Of a DNA stretch of 64,000 nt, positions 47,053 to 54,241 are shown piece by piece (positions within the stretch are counted from its first letter, which is position 1; the number at the start of each line of letters is the position of its first letter). Under the pieces are notes generated by a model that saw nothing but the letters and a program-made list of their open reading frames with translations, made no database searches and was not told the origin of the DNA. Made by a program: the position numbers and the translations under genes. The stretch is from positions 1-64,000 of the forward strand of contig JAKLHY010000015.1 of assembly GCA_022709905.1 (NCBI GenBank), written 5' to 3'. The stretch comes from Verrucomicrobiota bacterium. GTDB lineage: Bacteria; Verrucomicrobiota; Verrucomicrobiia; Limisphaerales; UBA1319.

Positions 47053-47070
47053 ATGCAAGGATCGTGCCAG
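47053..47070 (-). promoter_or_regulatory. Sigma-54 promoter of hybOABCD
   Basis: CTGGCACGATCCTTGCAT on the minus strand matches the sigma-54 consensus (YTGGCACGRNNNTTGCW) at every defined position, with GG and GC exactly ten bases apart. Transcription would begin near 47043, giving a leader of about 35 bases before hybO. Confidence 0.85.
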
Positions 47071-47086
47071 CCTCCGTCAGGCTCAA

Positions 47087-47100
47087 AAAACCCGGGTTTT
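47087..47100. promoter_or_regulatory. 14-bp perfect palindrome upstream of the hyb promoter
   Basis: AAAACCCGGGTTTT, about 50 bases upstream of the predicted transcription start. It may be an activator or IHF-adjacent site; too short and loopless to be a terminator. Confidence 0.35.
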
Positions 47101-47162
47101 GCGGGGATTTCAGAGGATCCAGCGTCTGAACGCCCCCTGACGAAAGCCCGCAATCAGCGAAG

Positions 47163-47184
47163 TTTCGCAACGGCCGGTGCGAAA
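47163..47184. promoter_or_regulatory. Dyad, candidate enhancer-binding site for hyb
   Basis: TTTCGCA-N8-TGCGAAA is a perfect 7+7 inverted repeat about 130 bases upstream of the predicted start, the distance at which sigma-54 activators usually bind. It lies between the PP2C gene and hybO, a 310-bp gap with no gene in it. Confidence 0.5.
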
Positions 47185-47319
47185 TTGCGTTTATGGACCT
47201 GGAGGGTGGCAGAAGTAATGGCATCATCAAATCCGCCGTGTAAGGGCAGGCGGCCTCCACCGTTGCAGGCCGGGTCCATCGCCCGGTGATGGGTGATAGG
47301 CAACATCCAATGACATGAT

Positions 47320-48498
47320 CTAAATGAATTGAAGCTGCACATTCTTTCGATAACGCGACTCGAGGACCGAGGCGATTCGACGGACCACATTCCGCCGAAG
47401 GTCCAATTCCACCGGCACGCTGGGATCCTGGTGAGCTTCATTGATGCGGGTGCCGACCAAAAATTGAACCACGTCGTTGTCCAGCATCAAGCGGACCAGA
47501 TCCCGGGCGGGATTGGGGCGCGAGGACTCGGAATCGTCGCCGTGCTCGAGGAGTTCGGCGGCCCGGGCCAGAGTCAGGGTTCCCTCGGTAACCAAGTCCA
47601 CGCCTTCCATTCTGGCGGCGGGGGGCACCTCTGGATTAAACGAATTCAACGACAGGGTGACGGGCCGGCCCAGGAGGCGGGAGACGATGGTCGCGGTGGT
47701 GCCTCCGCAGATGGCTTTCCGGCCGGAGAAATCCCGGATCCTGTTGGCCAGATCGGGATCGCAATCGGCATTGAATGGGGGACCGGTGACGACCAGCAGG
47801 CTGCGGGGACAACGATAATGAATGATGCCGCAGGTGATATCGTCTTTCGCGACGTGATTGTCGTTGGTCAGCGCAATTTGAGTAAGAACCGAAGCCAGTT
47901 CTCCGGCCGGGATTTCGCTGTGCTCGCTGATATGACGGCTGACAAACCGGCGGACATTTTCATTGCCCCAGCCCAGAGGAAATCCCTTCCGGCCCATGCC
48001 CGATTGATTGACGCCGTCGGAATAGAACACAATCCGGTCGCCGCGCTGCACCTGAAACTCGGTGTAATACATGGCGCGATCCTTCCATTTTTCGAGGGCG
48101 AACTCGATCCGTTCGAGGGGCAAGGGTTGCGCGTCGCGCAGGAGCAGGAGGGGAGGATTGCCATGCTCGATCACGCGGGCATGGCCGTCCTCGCGGAGAT
48201 CGACAATGGTGAAAGTGGAATAGCTGATCCGGCGCTCCTCACAGATAGGGAGGGTGTCCATGATGGTTCGGGCGCTTTGCCGAACATCCATGAATGCGGC
48301 CGTATAGCGCAAGGCCATGGTGGCCGTCAGGTTCGAGAGCACGCTGGCCTTGACGCCGCTGCCCAAGCCGTCGGACAGCACGGAAATAATGCGCCCCTCG
48401 TCCTTGAAACGGCGCGTGAGAAACCGATCGCCGGACACTCGCTGGCCGTGCTTGGGACACTGGCGAAAATCAACGTCGATAAAGCTTTCGCCAGTCAT
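47320..48498 (-). CDS. SpoIIE/PP2C-type protein phosphatase of the sensory hydrogenase unit
   Basis: 392 residues. The N-terminal half is a SpoIIE-like PP2C domain: VSGDRFL, VLSDGLGSGVKAS, RVIEHGNPPLLL, DRIVFYSDGVNQSG and KDDITCGIIHY supply the metal-binding Asp/Gly set. The C-terminal 150 residues have no recognised fold (GRKAICGGTTATIVSRLLGRPV begins a repeat-like region). PP2C genes next to PAS-type [FeFe] hydrogenases are an established pattern for the group C sensory enzymes. The start overlaps the upstream gene by 29 bases. It probably dephosphorylates a Ser/Thr target in response to the hydrogenase's state; the target is not obvious here. Confidence 0.88.
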   Translation of the reverse strand: MTGESFIDVDFRQCPKHGQRVSGDRFLTRRFKDEGRIISVLSDGLGSGVKASVLSNLTATMALRYTAAFMDVRQSARTIMDTLPICEERRISYSTFTIVDLREDGHARVIEHGNPPLLLLRDAQPLPLERIEFALEKWKDRAMYYTEFQVQRGDRIVFYSDGVNQSGMGRKGFPLGWGNENVRRFVSRHISEHSEIPAGELASVLTQIALTNDNHVAKDDITCGIIHYRCPRSLLVVTGPPFNADCDPDLANRIRDFSGRKAICGGTTATIVSRLLGRPVTLSLNSFNPEVPPAARMEGVDLVTEGTLTLARAAELLEHGDDSESSRPNPARDLVRLMLDNDVVQFLVGTRINEAHQDPSVPVELDLRRNVVRRIASVLESRYRKNVQLQFI

Positions 48499-50227
48499 GG
48501 CTCGGTTCCGGCTCCTCGGGTTTGCGGGGAGAGAAAGACTCGATGATTGAATTCAGGGCGATCTCGGATTCCGCGGCATTCTCGCCGAGCAAACAGGCGA
48601 TTTTCTGGACCGTTTCAAGATTCTTTTGGATGATGCCGCGCGCTTTGCGAATCACCTGTTCCTTGCGCACGGCGGGCTTGGTCACATCCTCCAGGATGCC
48701 GGCGACGACGCAATGCCGCTCGATGGTGAAGATCGAAGCGCTGAGGATCGTCTCCTGAAAACGCAACGTGCGGTCGAGAATATCCTCGCCGGTCTTCAAC
48801 ACGCTATGGAACAGCTGCGCGAAAGGCATCCATTCGCTGAGCATGCCGCCCTCGATCCCCGGAGGCGCGGCTCCGCCCGAAGGCATGTCGCGAACAAAGA
48901 GCGCCGTAAACGCGGCGTTGTGTTCGAGGATGCGCAGGCCCTCGTTGACCACGACCACGGCGGACGGCATCTTCTGAATCAGGGCATGCGCCTTCTTGAG
49001 GGCCAGCTTGCGCATGTAGGTGACGCACATCGAGCGCTCCGCCTTCTGCGTAATCAGGGCGATGGCAAAGGCCCGGCACGAATCATAGCCGCAGCCGCCG
49101 CAATTCATTTCGTCATCCGCGGAGTTTTTGCCCACCAGACGCAAGGCTTCGCGAAGATGCGCATCGGTATACAGGGGAGGCGCCGGACTGGCCGAACGGA
49201 AGGTCTCGGGAATGGCCAGAGACGGCGTTCGGGGCAGGGAGAGCCCGGGGGGGCGGGCGTATTGCAGGATCCGATAGCGTTTGGCGGCGGTGCCGGTTCG
49301 GCGGCCGGTTTGCGGGCCGTTCACGCACCCGCCCTCGCAGGCCAGCAACTCGAGGAATAATCCGTGATCCGGCTTGAATTCCTCCAATCCATCCATCGCC
49401 TTGGTCATGGCTGGAATGCCCGAAAACGCCATATACGAATTCTCATTCACGGCGCAGGCCGATTTCATTCCGGCGATCATGCCGCCGTCGATGGGGTACC
49501 AGGCGCCCTCGGCGGACGCTTCGGGAATGAAACAATCCTCGGGAGTCTCGAGGGCCTGCTCGGGGATGAGTTTGGCCTGTTTGAACCATCGCCGCAGATC
49601 GGCGAAGGTTAATGCAATATTGATCAGCTCCGGGTGTTGGGCGGCCTCGATCTTTTTCGCGATGCAGGGCCCGATAAACACGATGCCGATATCCTCCCCG
49701 AAAAGGCTGCGGAGCATTTTGCCGTGCGTCAACAGGGGGGAAAGCAGCCCGGTGAGATGCCCCAACATTTCCGGCCGGTGTTTCTGCAGGTGACAGACCA
49801 CCGTGGGACACGCGGATGAGAACAGGACCCGGTTGGGATTGGCCTCAAGGAGGGCGGCCGCCTGCGCGGAAACCTGTTGGGCGCCCAGTGCGGTTTCGGA
49901 CACCCCGTGAAACCCCAGCTCGCGCAAGCCGCGGATCAACTGCCCCGGCCGCAGCTCGGGAAATTCACTGACAAACGAGGGGGCCAGCGAGACCAGCACG
50001 CGTTCCCGTGTGGCCAGCAATTGTCTGACGGCTGGCAGATCGTCGCGCACCCTTTTGGCGCCGCTGGGGCAAACCGCCACGCATTCCCCGCAGTATATGC
50101 ACAGGTTCGGAATGACCGACGCGCAGCCGGCTTCCACTTTGATGGCCTTCACCGGGCAATGGCGGACGCACTTGTAGCAGTCCTGGCACTCGCGCTTCTC
50201 GGTGTAGATGGGGCTCAGGTTGTCCAC
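48470..50227 (-). CDS. Sensory-type [FeFe] hydrogenase with PAS domain (HsfB/HydS-like)
   Basis: 585 residues from a GTG at 50227 that overlaps the preceding gene. Two [4Fe-4S] motifs (CQDCYKCVRHCPVKAI, CIYCGECVAVCPSGA) precede an H-cluster domain with altered loops: SSACPTVVC, IGPCIAKKIEA and LLACEGGCVNGP, against TSCCPGW, MPCTAKKFE and VMACPGGCIGG in HydA. The second loop has Gly for the usual Met. A further Fe-S motif (NCGGCGYDSCRAFA) and a PAS domain (ALIQKMPSAVVVVNEGLRILEHNAAF) follow. This is the order of group C sensory hydrogenases, thought to report H2 levels and not to turn over rapidly. It is cytoplasmic, paired with the PP2C gene. Confidence 0.9.
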   Translation of the reverse strand: MDNLSPIYTEKRECQDCYKCVRHCPVKAIKVEAGCASVIPNLCIYCGECVAVCPSGAKRVRDDLPAVRQLLATRERVLVSLAPSFVSEFPELRPGQLIRGLRELGFHGVSETALGAQQVSAQAAALLEANPNRVLFSSACPTVVCHLQKHRPEMLGHLTGLLSPLLTHGKMLRSLFGEDIGIVFIGPCIAKKIEAAQHPELINIALTFADLRRWFKQAKLIPEQALETPEDCFIPEASAEGAWYPIDGGMIAGMKSACAVNENSYMAFSGIPAMTKAMDGLEEFKPDHGLFLELLACEGGCVNGPQTGRRTGTAAKRYRILQYARPPGLSLPRTPSLAIPETFRSASPAPPLYTDAHLREALRLVGKNSADDEMNCGGCGYDSCRAFAIALITQKAERSMCVTYMRKLALKKAHALIQKMPSAVVVVNEGLRILEHNAAFTALFVRDMPSGGAAPPGIEGGMLSEWMPFAQLFHSVLKTGEDILDRTLRFQETILSASIFTIERHCVVAGILEDVTKPAVRKEQVIRKARGIIQKNLETVQKIACLLGENAAESEIALNSIIESFSPRKPEEPEPSHDWRKLYRR

Positions 50228-50487
50228 GGATTGTCCTCGGGCAAATGTCGTTTCAGCAGGTTAATCACGGCGTCCGGCGCCGATCCGGGGTAAGTGACGC
50301 CGTTGATCGTGATATTGGGGCCGTTCTTGCACTGGCCCTCGCAAAGATGCCCCGCAAGCTCAACGGTCGCGGGCATGCCATGGTCCGCAAGAAACTTCTG
50401 AATCAGCGCAACGCTGCGATTGTTGCCGCGGGAAAAGCAGGAACTTCCCATGCAAACGGTGATTTGCAGCGGGCGATGTTCACGCAT
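50215..50487 (-). CDS. Thioredoxin-like [2Fe-2S] protein
   Basis: 90 residues from the ATG at 50487, which overlaps the hydE stop (ATGCGTGA). CMGSSCFSRG and LCEGQCKNGPNITINGV give the C-x4-C and C-x3-C ligands of thioredoxin-like ferredoxins. It resembles the C-terminal domain of HydA and the HydC fold. It probably shuttles electrons to the sensory hydrogenase whose start it overlaps by 13 bases. Confidence 0.88.
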   Translation of the reverse strand: MREHRPLQITVCMGSSCFSRGNNRSVALIQKFLADHGMPATVELAGHLCEGQCKNGPNITINGVTYPGSAPDAVINLLKRHLPEDNPWTT

Positions 50488-51580
50488 AACCGACGTTCTC
50501 ATAAATCTCAAATTCTGGTTTTGATCCGATCCAACGGCCGATCCGTCCTCCAGGTCCGCGTCCAATGCGGCGCCCCATCCCGGTCAATTGATTCTCCAGA
50601 CGGCCGCAGATCGAGTCCGCGCTCGAGTCCGGGATTCCTTTCGAGGGGTAGATCTCGTAAAGTTGGCGGTAGATCCAGGGAGTGAAATTCGGCATCACCA
50701 CGTTGGCCCCACGTTCCAAGGCCAGTTGACAGCCTTGGCGGGGATTTAATGTGGCCATCGCGGTGGTGCTGGGGATGTTGGCTTGGGGACAGAGAATCCG
50801 GGCCAGGGCGACCACCGTGGACGCCATCTGCACGGTATTGGGCACCTGTTCGTTTCCCGTCACAGCCTGTTCGCCCGAGCGAGCCCCCAAAGGCGTCATG
50901 GGATGGGCAATAAATGGACCGATGCCAATCATGTCCAGGTCGAGTTCTCGAAACAGGAGGAGATCCCAGGCGACACTCGCGTAGGTTTGCCCCGGCAATC
51001 CCACCATGATGCCGCTGCCCACCTCGTAACCCAGCGCCCTGATCTGTGCCAGGAGATCGATCCGATGGACTGGAATTCCGTTGAGTCCCGGATGGATGGA
51101 TTGGTATAGAGCCGGGTCGGAAGTTTCGAATCGCAACAGATACCGGTCCGCCCCGGCGGCGCGCCAGGCTGCCAGCTCAGCCGTGTCGCGTTCTCCCAGG
51201 CTCAAGGTCACGGCCAGCGGGGTTTCAGCCTTGATTTGCCGGACCAAGCGGGCAATCCAGCCGGTTTCGATGGCGGGATCCTCACCGCCTTGAAGCACGA
51301 CCGTGCCATAGCCGATGGCGGCCACCTCCCGAGCGGCGGCCATAATTTCTTCCGCACACAGCCGGTAACGTTTCAGGGTTCGATTGCCGGCTCGGAGCCC
51401 GCAATAAGCGCATTGCCTCCGGCAGTAGTTCGATATCTCGATCAGTCCCCGCAAGTGAACCGCATCTCCCACGCAGCGCTGCCGAACATGATCGGCGTGG
51501 CGCCACAGGGCCTCGAGCCGAATGGGGTCGTCGGCGCGCAGCCAAGCCAGCAGCTCTTCCCGATCCATCTCGGCTTTCAT
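50480..51580 (-). CDS. hydE: [FeFe]-hydrogenase H-cluster radical SAM maturase HydE
   Basis: 366 residues from the ATG at 51580, two bases past the hydF stop; the longer frame lies inside hydF. CRRQCAYC is the CX3CX2C radical-SAM motif. VVLQGGEDP, SLGERDTAELAAWRAAGADRYLLRFETSDPALY and GSGIMVGLPGQT match the HydE/biotin-synthase-like family. HydE helps build the azadithiolate bridge of the H-cluster. It is part of an hydG-hydF-hydE set, so the window encodes all three dedicated maturases. Confidence 0.93.
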   Translation of the reverse strand: MKAEMDREELLAWLRADDPIRLEALWRHADHVRQRCVGDAVHLRGLIEISNYCRRQCAYCGLRAGNRTLKRYRLCAEEIMAAAREVAAIGYGTVVLQGGEDPAIETGWIARLVRQIKAETPLAVTLSLGERDTAELAAWRAAGADRYLLRFETSDPALYQSIHPGLNGIPVHRIDLLAQIRALGYEVGSGIMVGLPGQTYASVAWDLLLFRELDLDMIGIGPFIAHPMTPLGARSGEQAVTGNEQVPNTVQMASTVVALARILCPQANIPSTTAMATLNPRQGCQLALERGANVVMPNFTPWIYRQLYEIYPSKGIPDSSADSICGRLENQLTGMGRRIGRGPGGRIGRWIGSKPEFEIYENVGYA

Positions 51581-51582
51581 TT

Positions 51583-52848
51583 TCAGGCGGCCCGGGCTTT
51601 TTGGCGCCGAGCCTGGACGACTCCAAGGGCGGCCGGGAACGGTTCGAGGGCCCGATCCAGGATGCCCAGGCTCAGAGCGATCGCCAGACCATAGTTGGTG
51701 ATCGGGACGCCGGACTGCTGGCAACGCAGGATGCGGCCGAGCATCTCGCGGCGGTTTCCCATGCAGGCCCCGCAGTGGATCACCAGCCGATAGGCGTTCA
51801 GGTCCGCCGGAAAATCATGGCCCTGGACATGATCGAAATGCAGAGTGCCCCCGACATACTGGGTAAGCCATCTCGGGATTTTGATCCGGCCAATATCGTC
51901 TTCAATCGGGTGATGCGAACAGGATTCCGCGACCAGGATCCGATCGCCGCTTCGCAGCTCCTCGATGGCCAAGGCGCCTTGGACCTGGGTCATCAGGTCC
52001 CCTTTTTGACGCGCCATCAGGATCGAGAAACTGGTCATGGGCACCTCGCGAGGAGTCTCGGCCGCTACCTTCAAGAAGGCCTGCGAATCGGTCACGACCA
52101 GCTTGGGGAGACGAGCTAATCGGGCCAAGGCCCCGGGCAGCTGATGTTCCTTCACCACCAAACAACAGGCGTCGGTATCGAGCAGATCCCGGATGGCTTG
52201 CACTTGCGGCAGAATCAACCGGCCTTTCGGGGCTTCTTTGTCGATCGGCACAACGAAGACCGCCAATTCACCCGGCCCAACCAGATCGCCCACGAGGGGG
52301 GGCGAATTCAGGAAGTCGGCGGGCGCGGTCTCGAGGAGAGCCTGGCGCAGTTCCGCCAATCCTCTCCCACTGGCCGCCGAAGTCAAAACCACCCGGATAT
52401 TCCGGGCCGCCAGGCGCGCCAAACCTTCTGGCGAGGGTTCCATGGTGTCGCACTTGCTGAAGACCACGATCATTGGCAGCCTGCGGGCGTGAAAATCTTC
52501 GATCAGGTGTTCCTCGAATTCCCCCCAGGCGTCCGCCTCCGCCACCAGCACGGCAAGATCCGATCGCTCGATGATCTGACGGGTTTTTTTCGTCCGCAGA
52601 TCTCCCAGGAGACCCGTATCATCCAGGCCGGCGGTATCAATGAACAAAACCGGACCGAGGGGCAGCAATTCCATCGGTTTCTCGACGGGATCCGTCGTCG
52701 TGCCAGCCACGGGGGACACAATCGAGACCTGTTGCCGAACAAACGCGTTCAACAAGCTGGATTTGCCGGCATTGCGGCGTCCAAGCAAGGCAATGCACAA
52801 GCGAAGACCGCGGGGCGTATTCAGTTTCATGGGTTCAGACAAAGACAT
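51583..52848 (-). CDS. hydF: [FeFe]-hydrogenase maturation GTPase HydF
   Basis: 421 residues from the ATG at 52848 (one at 52830 is an alternative; both lack a strong ribosome-binding site and the first overlaps hydG by 14 bases). The N-terminal GTPase has LLGRRNAGKSSLLNAF, DTAGLDDTGLLG and FSKCDT. The C-terminal scaffold has CSHH and HCGAC, the CxH...HCxxC ligands of the HydF [4Fe-4S] cluster on which the diiron subcluster is assembled before transfer to HydA. Confidence 0.94.
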   Translation of the reverse strand: MSLSEPMKLNTPRGLRLCIALLGRRNAGKSSLLNAFVRQQVSIVSPVAGTTTDPVEKPMELLPLGPVLFIDTAGLDDTGLLGDLRTKKTRQIIERSDLAVLVAEADAWGEFEEHLIEDFHARRLPMIVVFSKCDTMEPSPEGLARLAARNIRVVLTSAASGRGLAELRQALLETAPADFLNSPPLVGDLVGPGELAVFVVPIDKEAPKGRLILPQVQAIRDLLDTDACCLVVKEHQLPGALARLARLPKLVVTDSQAFLKVAAETPREVPMTSFSILMARQKGDLMTQVQGALAIEELRSGDRILVAESCSHHPIEDDIGRIKIPRWLTQYVGGTLHFDHVQGHDFPADLNAYRLVIHCGACMGNRREMLGRILRCQQSGVPITNYGLAIALSLGILDRALEPFPAALGVVQARRQKARAA

Positions 52849-54241
52849 CGCGTTCGTGGGCCTGGACTCGGGCCAGGAGGCGGCGGGAAGTGGCCCGCGC
52901 GGTGGAGTCCATTCCCCGCAGCACACCCTCGGTCAAAGGCTCCCAGGCCTGGCGCGTTCTCGAGCTGGCATAATCGGCCAGATACTCCGCGAGGCTCGAC
53001 AAGGCGTTTGGACCGCAATGGCGTTTGATGAGGCCGGGCTTCGCCAAATCCATGAAGTCAGCGCCGGTGCGCCCCAACCGGTAGCAGGCCGTGCAGAACG
53101 AGGGCACGTAACCCAGTGTGGCCAGGTCCCGGATGATTTCATCGAGCGACCGATGATCGCCCAATTGGAATTGCGCCCGATGTCTGGTTTCGCTTGCTCC
53201 GGTATAGCCGCCAGGATCGGTGCGGCTCCCGGCGGAGATTTGGGAAACACCCAGGGCAAAGGTCTCGCGACGAACCTGGGCCGTTTCACGGGTGGACATG
53301 ATGATGCCGGTATACGGCACAGCCAATCGCAAGAGAGCGATAATTTTGTAGAAATCCGCATCGGACACGGCATGGGGCGGATGATGGGCCAGGCGGGATC
53401 CCGTGGCCGGCTCCAACCGGGGCACGCTGATGGTATGCGGCCCCACGCCAAACACCTCCTCCAAATGCCGGATGTGCTGCATCATGGCCAGAAGCTCGAA
53501 ACGCCAGTCATACAGCCCAAACAGAACGCCGATGCCCACGTCTTCCACACCGGCCTCCATGGCGCGATCCATCACGGTCAAGCGCCAGTCGTAATCCCGT
53601 TTTCGTCCCCCCAGATGCACGGAGGCGTAAGTCGCCCGATGATAGGTTTCCTGAAAAAGCTGGTAGGTGCCGATCCGGGCCGCCAGGAGGCGGCGGAAAT
53701 CCTTGGTCTCCAACGGAGCGATGTTAACATTGACCCGGCGGATCTCGCTGCGGCCGGAGCGGGTTCGGCTGATGGTGTCGATGGCCTGGAGCACGTCATC
53801 GACATCCTTGGGCGCCCCGGCTTCGCCGGCCACCAGCAGCACGCGCTTGTGACCTTGGTCAATCAAGGCCCTTGTCTCGGCGGCAATCTCGGCCAGGGAG
53901 AGCTTCCGGCGCGTGAGCGAATCGTTGCGAGCTCGGAAGGCGCAATAGCTGCATTCGTTGTGGCAGTGATTCGAGATGTAGAGGGGAGCGAACAGGACCA
54001 GGCGGTTCCCGTAGATATCCTCCTTGACCTGTCGGGCCGCGTCGAAAAGCTCCTCGAGCAAGGCCGGTTCCTCGACGGCAGCCAGCGTCGCGACCTCGTC
54101 CGCGGCCAGTCCGTCGAGGTGGCGCGCCTTGGCCAGGAGTTCGCGCACCCGTTGGGGTTCCGGAGGCTTTTCCGGGGCCAGGAGCGCGGCGATGGCCGCT
54201 TCGTCAATGAATGTCGCCGGGTTTGGACGTGGAGTGATCAT
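52835..54241 (-). CDS. hydG: [FeFe]-hydrogenase radical SAM maturase HydG (tyrosine lyase)
   Basis: 468 residues from the ATG at 54241, which overlaps hydA by 38 bases; no nearer start exists. CHNECSYC is the radical-SAM CX3CX2C motif. The C-terminal CTAC followed 22 residues later by Cys (in LIKRHCGPN) is the intact CX2CX22C motif binding the auxiliary cluster where CO and CN ligands are made from tyrosine. VNVNIAPLETKDFRRL, TYQLFQETYHRATY and GVGPHTISVPRLEPA match ThiH/HydG. Confidence 0.95.
   Translation of the reverse strand: MITPRPNPATFIDEAAIAALLAPEKPPEPQRVRELLAKARHLDGLAADEVATLAAVEEPALLEELFDAARQVKEDIYGNRLVLFAPLYISNHCHNECSYCAFRARNDSLTRRKLSLAEIAAETRALIDQGHKRVLLVAGEAGAPKDVDDVLQAIDTISRTRSGRSEIRRVNVNIAPLETKDFRRLLAARIGTYQLFQETYHRATYASVHLGGRKRDYDWRLTVMDRAMEAGVEDVGIGVLFGLYDWRFELLAMMQHIRHLEEVFGVGPHTISVPRLEPATGSRLAHHPPHAVSDADFYKIIALLRLAVPYTGIIMSTRETAQVRRETFALGVSQISAGSRTDPGGYTGASETRHRAQFQLGDHRSLDEIIRDLATLGYVPSFCTACYRLGRTGADFMDLAKPGLIKRHCGPNALSSLAEYLADYASSRTRQAWEPLTEGVLRGMDSTARATSRRLLARVQAHERDVFV

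Noticed and set aside
47087..47100. Palindrome as terminator for the PP2C operon
   Set aside because: No loop and no T tract in the direction of transcription; it lies just upstream of the sigma-54 promoter, so a regulatory role is more likely.
47329..48546. 405-codon plus-strand frame
   Set aside because: Antisense to the PP2C phosphatase and the end of the sensory hydrogenase, both with clear motifs.
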